Notes under the pieces: model-generated | What the model saw: the letters and a program-made list of their open reading frames with translations, nothing else | Databases searched by the model: none | What the model was told of the DNA's origin: nothing | Shown: piece by piece, positions 46,301 to 54,283 of the stretch | How the letters are laid out: every line of letters starts with the position of its first letter | Position numbering within the stretch: position 1 is the stretch's first letter | Assembly (NCBI GenBank): GCA_002813285.1 | Contig: PHTZ01000001.1 | Span: 3,657,501 to 3,721,500, forward strand | DNA length: 64,000 nt | Direction of reading: 5' to 3' | Source: Flavobacteriaceae bacterium MAR_2009_75 | GTDB taxonomy: Bacteria; Bacteroidota; Bacteroidia; Flavobacteriales; Flavobacteriaceae | Translations under genes and position numbers: made by a program

Positions 46301-46912
46301 ATGAAACTAATTTGTATCGGTCGAAATTATACCGAGCACATAGAAGAATTGAATAATGAACGGCCAGAAGAACCTGTGGTTTTTATAAAGCCTGATTCGG
46401 CCATATTACCGAACGAACAAGATTTTTATATTCCTGATTTTTCCAATGACGTACATTACGAAGTTGAGCTCCTTATAAAAATTAATAAGGTGGGTAAACA
46501 TATCGAAGAGAGGTTTGCGCATAAGTATTATGACGAAGTCGGATTGGGTATAGATTTTACCGCAAGAGACTTGCAGTCTCAGCTAAAGGAAAAGGGACTT
46601 CCATGGGAAAAAGCAAAAGGTTTTGATGGTTCTGCGGTGGTAGGAAAGTGGTTATCGAAGAATAATCTAGGTAGTATTGACGATATAAATTTTTCACTTT
46701 TTAAGAACGGCGAAGAGGTTCAAAAGGGCAGTACTAAGCTCATGTTATGGAAGATAGATGAGCTAATTGCCTACGTTTCTAAATTTTTCACACTTAAAAA
46801 AGGGGATATCATATTTACTGGAACACCTGCCGGTGTTGGAAGAATACAGGCAAATGACTATCTTTCGGGTATAATGGAAGGGCATGAACTCTTTCATATA
46901 AACGTAAAATGA
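46301..46912 (+). CDS. Fumarylacetoacetate hydrolase family protein
   Basis: 203 residues of the short FAH family (YcgM-like). Motifs: CIGRNYTEH at the N-terminus, VVFIKPDSAI, the metal-binding region DVHYEVELLIKI, GIDFTARDLQ, KGFDGSAVVGKW and IIFTGTPAGVG. Members cleave C-C bonds in acylpyruvates or related oxo acids with a divalent metal; some act as oxaloacetate decarboxylases. The substrate is unknown. Its stop overlaps the start of an HPt gene (ATGA), so they are translated as a pair. Confidence 0.9.
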   Translation: MKLICIGRNYTEHIEELNNERPEEPVVFIKPDSAILPNEQDFYIPDFSNDVHYEVELLIKINKVGKHIEERFAHKYYDEVGLGIDFTARDLQSQLKEKGLPWEKAKGFDGSAVVGKWLSKNNLGSIDDINFSLFKNGEEVQKGSTKLMLWKIDELIAYVSKFFTLKKGDIIFTGTPAGVGRIQANDYLSGIMEGHELFHINVK

Positions 46913-47250
46913 TGATTTACAATCTTGATAAAATCAATGAAATGGCTGAAGGGGATGAAGATTTCATCAATTCTGTAATTTCAGTTTTTCTTGAAGAGGT
47001 GCCCCAGGATCTTGAAGAATTAGAAAGTGCCCTTGAACAACATAACCACGACAGGGTCTATAAATTGGCGCACAAGATTAAGCCCAATGTCGATTTATTG
47101 GGCATGGAGCAAACCCGGGCCATTGCATTACAAATGGAAACCTTGGGTAAGAATAAAGCTAGCATGTCAGATATTAAACAAGTTTTTCCGATGTTGAAAA
47201 AAGATATTCATCAAGTGGTAGTCGAACTTCAAAATGATTTCAATCTCTAA
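46909..47250 (+). CDS. Stand-alone HPt phosphotransfer protein
   Basis: 113 residues, almost all helix, with the HPt signature AHKIKPNVDLLGM and phospho-acceptor His55. The fold carries a phosphoryl group between receiver domains in multi-step phosphorelays. It has no kinase or receiver domain, and no response regulator or hybrid kinase lies nearby, so its partners must be encoded elsewhere. It starts 4 bp inside the FAH-family gene and precedes cinA by about 30 bp, so all three could be co-transcribed. Confidence 0.85.
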   Translation: MMIYNLDKINEMAEGDEDFINSVISVFLEEVPQDLEELESALEQHNHDRVYKLAHKIKPNVDLLGMEQTRAIALQMETLGKNKASMSDIKQVFPMLKKDIHQVVVELQNDFNL

Positions 47251-47282
47251 TTTACTTAATTAGTTGTTCTAAAGATTCTTGA

Positions 47283-48542
47283 ATGAACACATTTCTAGCT
47301 GAGATTATCACTATCGGTGATGAGATTCTTATCGGTCAGATAGTTGATACAAATTCGGCATTTATTGCTAAAGAATTAAATAAAATCGGTATCTCGGTAT
47401 ACCAAATAACGTCTGTTCAAGATGATAGGCAACATATGTTGCAGGCCTTCGATGAAGCACGCCAGCGTGCTCAGTTGGTTATCGTAACAGGTGGTTTAGG
47501 GCCGACTAAAGATGATATTACCAAAACTACATTTTGCGAGTTCTTTGATGATGTGCTCGTTCAAAATGATGAGGTCTTAGAAAATGTAGAGCAGTTGTTT
47601 AAAAAACATATTAGCAATACCCCAATTTCTGATATCAACCGAAAACAAGCACTGGTTCCCTCAAAAGCTCACGTTCTTCAGAACTTATATGGCACCGCTC
47701 CGGGAATGTGGATGCAGCAAGACGGAGTAGTCTTTGTTTCTCTTCCAGGGGTGCCGTTCGAGATGAAAAATTTGATGACCGATCAGGTGCTGCCAAAGAT
47801 TGTGGCAGAATTTAAACGCCCGTACATTTTACATAAGACCTTGGTGACCTACGGTATGGGTGAGAGCTCCATAGCCGGTCGATTAGAGGCGTGGGAAGAC
47901 AATCTGCCACCTTATATAAAATTGGCTTATTTGCCAAGTCTTGGTAAGGTGAGGTTGCGATTAACGGCCAAGGGACCTGATCGTGAACAACTCGAAGATG
48001 CAGTTGAAAGGGAATCTCTTAAATTGCACGAACTCATAAAAGATATCTTGTACGGTATCGAAGATGAAGAAACATTAGAGCAGGTAGTGGCCAAATTGCT
48101 AACGCAGAGAAATATGACCTTAGCAACTGCCGAAAGCTGTACCGGCGGTAGAATAGCGGAACAAATAACTGCATTGCCAGGTGCGTCGGCCTATTATAGA
48201 GGCACGGTCGTCAGTTATGCTACCGATGTTAAGATAGATTTGCTGAACGTGCGAAGAGATTCTATAAGCGATTATTCGGTCGTTAGTGCAGAAGTAGCTC
48301 GGCAGATGGCCGAAAACGTTAAACATTTGATGAAGAGTGATTTCGCTATAGCCACAACCGGCAACGCGGGCCCTTCGAAAGGGGATTCCGATGCTGATAT
48401 CGGAACGGTCTACATAGCAATAGCCACTCCAAAAGATATAGTGGTCGAAAAATTCAGCATGGGAAACCATCGGGAAAGAATCGTACAAAAGACCGTACAC
48501 AAGGCCTTGGAGATGTTGCAAAAAGAAATTTTAAAATTCTGA
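47283..48542 (+). CDS. cinA: CinA family protein (NMN deamidase-type)
   Basis: 419 residues. The N-terminal molybdopterin-binding-like domain (1-170) has EIITIGDEILIGQIVDTNS and VTGGLGPTKDDIT; a middle region follows; the C-terminal CinA domain (about 258-415) has ATAESCTGGRIAEQITALPGAS and AIATTGNAGP. CinA proteins hydrolyse ADP-ribose and deamidate nicotinamide mononucleotide for pyridine-nucleotide recycling; some are linked to competence. Both domains are intact. Confidence 0.93.
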   Translation: MNTFLAEIITIGDEILIGQIVDTNSAFIAKELNKIGISVYQITSVQDDRQHMLQAFDEARQRAQLVIVTGGLGPTKDDITKTTFCEFFDDVLVQNDEVLENVEQLFKKHISNTPISDINRKQALVPSKAHVLQNLYGTAPGMWMQQDGVVFVSLPGVPFEMKNLMTDQVLPKIVAEFKRPYILHKTLVTYGMGESSIAGRLEAWEDNLPPYIKLAYLPSLGKVRLRLTAKGPDREQLEDAVERESLKLHELIKDILYGIEDEETLEQVVAKLLTQRNMTLATAESCTGGRIAEQITALPGASAYYRGTVVSYATDVKIDLLNVRRDSISDYSVVSAEVARQMAENVKHLMKSDFAIATTGNAGPSKGDSDADIGTVYIAIATPKDIVVEKFSMGNHRERIVQKTVHKALEMLQKEILKF

Positions 48543-48550
48543 AATATTCT

Positions 48551-48582
48551 TTTGCCTGTCCCATAAAAATGATATAAATTTG
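48551..48582 (+). promoter_or_regulatory. Strong candidate promoter for rpmB-rpmG
   Basis: TTTG at 48551-48554 and TAAATTTG at 48575-48582, separated by exactly 20 bp, match both parts of the Bacteroidetes housekeeping promoter (TTTG-N19-21-TAnnTTTG), followed by CA. Transcription would start near 48589, about 21 nt before the rpmB ATG at 48610. Confidence 0.75.
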
Positions 48583-48609
48583 CACCCTGTTTAAAGAAAA
48601 ATCAGCGCA

Positions 48610-48846
48610 ATGTCAAAAGTTTGTGAAATTACGGGTAAGAGAGCGATGTTCGGAAACAACGTTTCGTTTTCCATCAACAAGACCAAAAGAAGGTTCAACG
48701 TTAATTTATCTAAGAAGCGTTTTTATATTCCCGAAGAAGATCGTTGGGTGACGCTTAAGGTTTCTGCAAAGGCGTTGAAAATAATCAACAAAAGAGGGGT
48801 TTCTGCAGTTTTGAAAGAAGCTAGAGCGCAGGGATTGGTAAAATAA
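48610..48846 (+). CDS. rpmB: 50S ribosomal protein L28
   Basis: 78 residues, full length for bL28: MSKVCEITGKRAMFGNNVSFSINKTKRRFNVN is the family opening, with the basic core LSKKRFYIPEEDRWVTLKVS. Zinc-free form (single Cys only). First gene of a four-gene translation cluster, followed 14 bp later by rpmG. Confidence 0.97.
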   Translation: MSKVCEITGKRAMFGNNVSFSINKTKRRFNVNLSKKRFYIPEEDRWVTLKVSAKALKIINKRGVSAVLKEARAQGLVK

Positions 48847-48860
48847 GCTAGACTACTACA

Positions 48861-49043
48861 ATGGCAAAGAAAGGAAATAGAATTCAGGTTATTTTAGAGT
48901 GCACAGAGCACAAAGATTCTGGTAAACCAGGTACTTCAAGGTACATAACTACCAAGAACAAAAAGAATACTCCTGAAAGAATGGAGATTAAAAAATTCAA
49001 CCCCATTCTTAAGAGAATGACGGTTCATAAAGAAATCAAGTAA
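48861..49043 (+). CDS. rpmG: 50S ribosomal protein L33
   Basis: 60 residues: [35 protein letters not shown] and [11 protein letters not shown] are typical of bL33. A single Cys means it is the zinc-free variant. Located between rpmB and a DUF4295 gene, the standard Bacteroidetes order. Confidence 0.97.
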   Translation: MAKKGNRIQVILECTEHKDSGKPGTSRYITTKNKKNTPERMEIKKFNPILKRMTVHKEIK

Positions 49044-49086
49044 GAACGCTTCTGCGATACGTAGAACGCTATAAAATAAATTAGTC

Positions 49087-49239
49087 ATGGCAAAGAAGAC
49101 GGTAGCAAGTTTACAGACAAGTTCAAAAAGACTGACAAAAGCCATTAAAATGGTGAAATCGCCAAAAAGTGGTGCTTATACTTTCGTAGAGTCTGTTATG
49201 GCTCCCGAAGCTGTAAGTGAATGGTTAGCTAAAAAATAA
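49087..49239 (+). CDS. DUF4295 family small ribosome-associated protein
   Basis: 50 residues, starting MAKKTVASLQTSSKRLTKAI and ending EWLAKK: a very basic N-terminal half and an aromatic core (GAYTFVESVM). DUF4295 is a Bacteroidetes-specific family that regularly follows rpmB and rpmG. I recall that a related flavobacterial ribosome structure contained an extra large-subunit protein named bL38 and that this family is the likely match; I am only moderately sure. Starts 43 bp after rpmG and ends before a strong terminator. Confidence 0.88.
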   Translation: MAKKTVASLQTSSKRLTKAIKMVKSPKSGAYTFVESVMAPEAVSEWLAKK

Positions 49240-49257
49240 CCTTTTCTAAGAAATTCA

Positions 49258-49289
49258 AAGCCTCTTTCGAAAGAAAGGGGCTTTTTTTT
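49258..49289 (+). terminator. Intrinsic terminator after DUF4295
   Basis: Stem AAGCCTCTTTC/GAAAGGGGCTT (49258-49268 with 49273-49283, one G-T pair), GAAA tetraloop, then a T-run to 49289. Confidence 0.9.
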
Positions 49290-49346
49290 GCTTTATATTA
49301 TAAAAACAGGAGGGGCAAGTACTTATGAACTTGACGCTGACTTTCT

Positions 49347-49354
49347 TATATTTA
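49347..49354 (+). promoter_or_regulatory. Candidate promoter -7 element for ftsY
   Basis: TATATTTA, one base off TAnnTTTG, 20 bp before the ATG at 49375. The same 13-mer TATATTTACACCT occurs just before bshC. Confidence 0.35.
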
Positions 49355-49374
49355 CACCTACCAATTAAAGAACG

Positions 49375-50328
49375 ATGAGCTTATTCAAAAATATATTCTC
49401 TTCCAAAAAAAAGGAAACTTTAGATAAAGGGCTTGAAAAATCGAAAACTTCATTTTTTTCTAAATTAGGTAAAGCCGTTGCCGGTAAGTCTAAGGTAGAT
49501 GACGATGTTCTTGATAATTTAGAAGAGGTTCTGGTAAGTTCAGATGTTGGTGTAAATACTACCCTGAAAATTATTGAAAGAATTGAAGCCCGGGTGGCAA
49601 AAGATAAATATTTGGGCACCGAAGAGCTCAATGTAATTCTTCGTGAAGAAATAGCAGGCCTCTTGTCTGAAACCAATGTGGGCGAAGAAACAGATTATAC
49701 CGTTCCCGCAGATAAGAAACCTTATGTGATTATGGTGGTCGGGGTTAATGGTGTTGGTAAGACCACTACCATAGGTAAATTGGCACATCAGTATAAAAAA
49801 CAAGGTCTCAAGGTGGTTTTAGGTGCTGCCGATACATTTAGGGCCGCTGCAATAGATCAATTGCAGGTATGGGCCGACAGGGTAGATGTGCCGATCGTCA
49901 AACAGAAGATGGGAAGTGATCCGGCATCCGTGGCTTTTGATACCTTAAGTTCTGCGGTAAACCAAAATGCCGATGTTGTAATCATAGATACTGCAGGTCG
50001 TTTGCACAACAAGGTTAATTTGATGAATGAATTAACGAAAGTGAAGCGGGTAATGCAGAAAGTTGTTGAGAACACGCCACATGATGTTTTGTTAGTATTG
50101 GATGGTTCTACCGGGCAAAATGCATTTGAACAGGCAAAGCAGTTTACCAAAGCTACCGAGGTTACATCTTTGGCCGTTACAAAATTAGACGGTACGGCAA
50201 AAGGGGGAGTGGTAATCGGTATTTCTGACCAATTTCAAATACCTGTTAAATTTATTGGTGTAGGTGAAGGTATTGAAGACCTTCAGGTATTCAACAAGCA
50301 CGAGTTTGTCGATTCATTTTTTGGGTAA
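49375..50328 (+). CDS. ftsY: Signal recognition particle receptor FtsY
   Basis: 317 residues. A short basic N-terminal helix (LFKNIFSSKKKE), then the N domain (DDVLDNLEEVLVSSDVGV) and the G domain with the P-loop GVNGVGKTTTIGKLA, DTFRAAAIDQL, the DTAGRLHNK switch, TKLDGTAKGG and the closing GVGEGIEDLQVF. It lacks the long acidic A domain of E. coli FtsY. It docks SRP-ribosome complexes at the membrane. The downstream gene is convergent and only 8 bp away. Confidence 0.96.
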   Translation: MSLFKNIFSSKKKETLDKGLEKSKTSFFSKLGKAVAGKSKVDDDVLDNLEEVLVSSDVGVNTTLKIIERIEARVAKDKYLGTEELNVILREEIAGLLSETNVGEETDYTVPADKKPYVIMVVGVNGVGKTTTIGKLAHQYKKQGLKVVLGAADTFRAAAIDQLQVWADRVDVPIVKQKMGSDPASVAFDTLSSAVNQNADVVIIDTAGRLHNKVNLMNELTKVKRVMQKVVENTPHDVLLVLDGSTGQNAFEQAKQFTKATEVTSLAVTKLDGTAKGGVVIGISDQFQIPVKFIGVGEGIEDLQVFNKHEFVDSFFG

Positions 50329-50336
50329 CTCTCGAT

Positions 50337-51479
50337 TTAGTCTTTATCGGTTATAGAACTGATTCGTTCCCACAACGTTTCATCAAAACTAGAAGGCCCT
50401 AATTGGCTTGCTCCGGTATCATCTCCAAATCGTACTACAACCAATTTTTGACTGGGAACCACATATAGTTTTTGGTCAAAAGCGCCTAAGCCTGCTATTA
50501 AATCGTCAGGAGCGTTATTTATTAGTTTTCCGTTGAATTCCAATTCAGAGCTAGGTGCGCGGTAGGTATCTTTTCCGTTAAGCCACCAAAGATATCCGTA
50601 AGCAGGGTTCAATTCTTGAGAGGTATTTGTCATATTTGTGAAATACTCAGTATCCTCTAGAATCGGTGTTCCGTTCCAGTTGCCTTGGTTCAGAGCAAGT
50701 AATCCGTATCTGGCCATACTTCTAATATCACTGAAAAATAAGTTGTTGTAGCCAACATTTACCCATTGGCCTGTCATTCCTATTTTACTTCCGATACGGT
50801 CTTTAAAGTAATCTTTAAAATCTATATTAGTAGCATTGCTCAAAACTTGATCGAGCAAGGTATAAGGGGCATTATGGTAGTACCAAGTTGTGCCGGGTTC
50901 GTTGAGGTAGGTGAGGCATTCGGGATCATAGCAAAATATTTCGTCGGTATAATCGAGCCCGCTGGTCATGGTCAATTGGCTTCGAATGGTTATATTCTTT
51001 TCTTGTTCGATAGTCATTGATGACCACCCTTCACCCAAGAAATCAGATGTTGGATCTTCGATATTTAAAAAGCCTTCTTCTTGCGCTATCCCTACCATCA
51101 TCGCGGTCAAGGTCTTGGCGGCAGAGTTCCAGGTGTGGTTCGAATCTTTAGTGAACTCTCCAAAATACCATTCTAAGACAATTTTTCCGTTCTTTAAGAT
51201 TATAAAAGCATCTGTGCCATTACCTTCCAATAAATCATAGAGTGGCTGTTCTTCCGTTTCGTTCCAATCAAGAGTTTCAAAAGTTACCTCGTTCCAGATA
51301 TCAGCGTCAGTAGGTGGAAAGTATAGACTCTCCTCCATTGGTTCTGGATCTTCCGTTGGTTCAGGGTTTTCCATCTCTTCAGAATCACTAACTTCTTGAC
51401 TATCACTATTTGCATCCGAAGAACAAGAAGTTGTAAACAAAAAGAGAAGACTTATTAAAAAATAAATAGTATTCTTCAT
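50337..51479 (-). CDS. Beta-lactamase-fold serine hydrolase lipoprotein
   Basis: 380 residues from the ATG at 51479, which gives a clean lipoprotein signal; a longer frame from 51497 adds only MEIHHL. The lipobox is LFLFTTSC, followed by a Glu/Pro/Asp-rich spacer. The class C/PBP4-like active site is visible as SxxK in NSAAKTLTAMM and YxN in YYHNAPYTL; a WWLNGK..Y segment and the closing domain resemble esterase-type relatives. Probably an extracytoplasmic esterase or peptidase rather than a resistance enzyme. Ends 8 bp from ftsY, with no terminator between. Confidence 0.88.
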   Translation of the reverse strand: MKNTIYFLISLLFLFTTSCSSDANSDSQEVSDSEEMENPEPTEDPEPMEESLYFPPTDADIWNEVTFETLDWNETEEQPLYDLLEGNGTDAFIILKNGKIVLEWYFGEFTKDSNHTWNSAAKTLTAMMVGIAQEEGFLNIEDPTSDFLGEGWSSMTIEQEKNITIRSQLTMTSGLDYTDEIFCYDPECLTYLNEPGTTWYYHNAPYTLLDQVLSNATNIDFKDYFKDRIGSKIGMTGQWVNVGYNNLFFSDIRSMARYGLLALNQGNWNGTPILEDTEYFTNMTNTSQELNPAYGYLWWLNGKDTYRAPSSELEFNGKLINNAPDDLIAGLGAFDQKLYVVPSQKLVVVRFGDDTGASQLGPSSFDETLWERISSITDKD

Positions 51480-51581
51480 AAGGTGATGTATTTCCATTTT
51501 TGTTGGTGGTGCTAAACATAAGGTTTAACGTTAAAAAGCAAGAAATCGTCTTAATTGTGCCTTGATACTATATTCAAGTCG

Positions 51582-51589
51582 TATTTTTG
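51582..51589 (+). promoter_or_regulatory. Candidate promoter -7 element for rimO
   Basis: TATTTTTG followed by CA, with TTG at 51562-51564 17 bp upstream. About 18 bp before the ATG at 51607. Confidence 0.6.
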
Positions 51590-51606
51590 CATCCCAATAA
51601 AATAAA

Positions 51607-52908
51607 ATGCGCACTAAATCCCTTAAAACAAACCGAATCAACGTGGTAACCCTAGGTTGCTCGAAGAATCTATACGACTCAGAAGTGCTCATGGGGCAGT
51701 TGCAAGCCAATGATAAGGATGTTGTTCACGAGGAAGATGGTAATGTAGTGGTTATCAACACCTGCGGATTTATTGCCAATGCTAAAGAAGAAAGCATTAA
51801 TACCATTTTGGAATATGTTCAAAAGAAGGAAGCTGGTGAAGTAGATAAGGTGTTTGTAACCGGTTGTTTAAGTGAACGTTATAAGCCGGACTTGCAGGCA
51901 GAGATTCCGAATGTTGATGAATATTTTGGTACGAGCGAACTACCAAATCTATTAAAAGCACTCGGCGCCGATTACAAGCATGAATTGATTGGTGAGCGAT
52001 TGACCACGACGCCGAAAAATTATGCTTATCTTAAAATAGCCGAAGGTTGTGACCGGCCTTGTTCTTTTTGTGCAATACCGTTAATGAGAGGTAAACATAA
52101 AAGTAAGCCAATAGAAGAGTTGGTCACCGAAGCCGAAAAATTGGCCGCTAAAGGTGTAAAGGAGCTGATTTTAATTGCGCAAGATCTTACGTATTACGGT
52201 TTAGACCTTTATAAAAAAAGAAACTTGGCCGAATTGCTAGAGAATCTGGTTAAAGTTGAAGGTATAGAGTGGATTAGGTTACATTATGCTTTTCCTACCG
52301 GTTTTCCTGTAGATGTGCTCGATGTGATGAACAAAGAGCCTAAGGTTTGCAATTACATTGATATACCTCTGCAACATATTTCCGATGCGATTTTAAAAAG
52401 TATGCGAAGAGGTACTACCCAAGAAAAAACCACCAAGTTATTACGTGAGTTTAGGGCGACTGTACCTGAAATGACAATTAGAACCACTTTGATTGTTGGT
52501 TACCCTGGGGAAACCGAAGAAGATTTTCAGACCTTAAAGCAATGGGTATCCGATATGCGCTTCGAACGCCTCGGCTGTTTCACCTACAGTCATGAAGAAA
52601 ATACGCATGCCTTTAATTTAGAGGATGACGTTCCTGAGGAAGTAAAACAGCAGCGAGCCAATGAAATAATGGAACTTCAATCACAAATCTCTTGGGAACT
52701 TAACCAAGAGAAGATAGGTAAGACCTTTCGATGTATGATTGATAGAAAAGAAGGAAATTATTTTGTCGGCCGTACTGAGTTCGACTCGCCCGATGTCGAT
52801 AATGAGGTGTTGATAGACGCTACCAAACATTATTTGAAACAAGGCGATTTTGCCAATATTCGAATTTATGAGGCTGCCGATTTTGACCTTTACGGAGAAC
52901 CGGTCTAA
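51607..52908 (+). CDS. rimO: Ribosomal protein uS12 methylthiotransferase RimO
   Basis: 433 residues. The N-terminal UPF0004 domain has NVVTLGCSKNLYDSE and NTCGF with the auxiliary-cluster cysteines; the radical SAM domain has EGCDRPCSFCAIP (Cys148, Cys152, Cys155) and IRTTLIVGYPGET; a TRAM domain ends the protein. RimO adds a methylthio group to an Asp of ribosomal protein S12. RimO rather than MiaB is supported by the LGCSKN opening and the PLMRGKHKSKP stretch. Confidence 0.95.
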   Translation: MRTKSLKTNRINVVTLGCSKNLYDSEVLMGQLQANDKDVVHEEDGNVVVINTCGFIANAKEESINTILEYVQKKEAGEVDKVFVTGCLSERYKPDLQAEIPNVDEYFGTSELPNLLKALGADYKHELIGERLTTTPKNYAYLKIAEGCDRPCSFCAIPLMRGKHKSKPIEELVTEAEKLAAKGVKELILIAQDLTYYGLDLYKKRNLAELLENLVKVEGIEWIRLHYAFPTGFPVDVLDVMNKEPKVCNYIDIPLQHISDAILKSMRRGTTQEKTTKLLREFRATVPEMTIRTTLIVGYPGETEEDFQTLKQWVSDMRFERLGCFTYSHEENTHAFNLEDDVPEEVKQQRANEIMELQSQISWELNQEKIGKTFRCMIDRKEGNYFVGRTEFDSPDVDNEVLIDATKHYLKQGDFANIRIYEAADFDLYGEPV

Positions 52909-53078
52909 ACGAATCTGTCTTTGTTCTTACTATTCGGGTTGAAGTTAAAACCTAATAGGATCCCACACATGGTTGTCATTCTTATGCTTCAAAATTATTC
53001 ATTACTTTAGGGGGAATCAACTTATGCTTTTCTACTAAGGTTTTTTCTTTGGCAGAAGGGCCAAACTACTTCCTTTTG

Positions 53079-54236
53079 ATGAATGACCTGAGAATTGAAA
53101 AAATTGAACTTTTCAAGGTGCCGCCTAGATGGCTATTTCTAAAAATTACGACTAAAAGCGGACTGATCGGTTGGGGTGAACCGGTCATTGAAGGCAAAGC
53201 CTCTACTGTCGAAGCTTGCGTAAACGAACTTTCAAAGTTTATTATCGGTCGTTCCGCAAACGATATCGAAGACATTTGGCAAACACTTTACGCCGGAGGT
53301 TTTTATAGGGGCGGTCCTATTTTGATGAGCGCACTTTCCGGTATTGACCAAGCATTGTGGGATATTAAAGGGAAACACTTGAATGTTCCGGTTTATGAAC
53401 TTTTGGGCGGTGCCGTTAGAAAGAAGATGAAAATGTACTGCTGGATCGGGGGTGATCACCCTGAAGTGGTTCTTGAGCAAGCAAGGGAAAAGGTATCTCA
53501 GGGATTTAAAGCTGTAAAAATGAACGCCACTGGTGCATTCAGTTGGATCGATTCCCTCGATAAGATAAAAACGGTTTCAAACAATATTAGATTACTTCGC
53601 GAAGAATTTGGCGATAGCCTCGATATTGGTCTAGATTTTCACGGTCGTATTCATAAGGGTATGGTCAAAAGACTGATTGATGAACTGGCTCCCTATTATC
53701 CTATGTTTATCGAAGAACCTGTTCTGAGCGGCAATAACGAGGCGCTAGACCATATTTATCCCTATACCTCGATTCCGATTGCAACGGGAGAGCGCATGTT
53801 TTCCCGTTGGGATTTCAAGCAGCTGTTACACCGTGGAACCGTCGATATTATTCAACCCGATTTGAGTCATGCCGGTGGTATTTCTGAGGTACGAAGAATT
53901 GCCTCGATGGCAGAAGCTTACGATGTGGCTTTGGCACCGCACTGCCCATTAGGCCCTGTAGCTTTGGCTTCTTGCCTTCATGTAGATTTTACTTCGATTA
54001 ATGCATTTATTCAGGAAAGTAGTTTAGGTATTCATTACAACCAAGGTTTTGACTTGTTGGATTATATGGATAATCCGGAAGTATTTGAGCTTAATAAAGG
54101 TTATATAAAGCTTCTTGACAAACCCGGTTTGGGTGTTGAAATTAATGAAGAGAAATTGAGGGAAGGTCAAAAGATCGGCCATGACTGGAATAATCCGATA
54201 TGGAGAAACGAGGACGGTGGCTTTGCGGAGTGGTAA
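53079..54236 (+). CDS. dgoD: D-galactonate dehydratase-type enolase superfamily enzyme
   Basis: 385 residues from the ATG at 53079; a TTG ten codons earlier is possible but not needed. Strongly similar to E. coli DgoD along its whole length: LPPRW-like VPPRWLFLKI, GWGEPVIEG, GFYRGGPILMSALSGIDQALWDIKG, the metal ligands in GLDFHGR, FIEEPV and TGERMFSRWDF, the catalytic His in LAPHCPLGPVALA, and the closing NPIWRNEDGGFAEW. It dehydrates D-galactonate to 2-keto-3-deoxygalactonate; a related sugar acid is possible. First gene of a three-gene operon with a permease and a lactonase. Confidence 0.92.
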   Translation: MNDLRIEKIELFKVPPRWLFLKITTKSGLIGWGEPVIEGKASTVEACVNELSKFIIGRSANDIEDIWQTLYAGGFYRGGPILMSALSGIDQALWDIKGKHLNVPVYELLGGAVRKKMKMYCWIGGDHPEVVLEQAREKVSQGFKAVKMNATGAFSWIDSLDKIKTVSNNIRLLREEFGDSLDIGLDFHGRIHKGMVKRLIDELAPYYPMFIEEPVLSGNNEALDHIYPYTSIPIATGERMFSRWDFKQLLHRGTVDIIQPDLSHAGGISEVRRIASMAEAYDVALAPHCPLGPVALASCLHVDFTSINAFIQESSLGIHYNQGFDLLDYMDNPEVFELNKGYIKLLDKPGLGVEINEEKLREGQKIGHDWNNPIWRNEDGGFAEW

Positions 54237-54283
54237 ACCTCCCGATTATTGATATTGATTTTTAAAATAATTCAACTTTAGAT

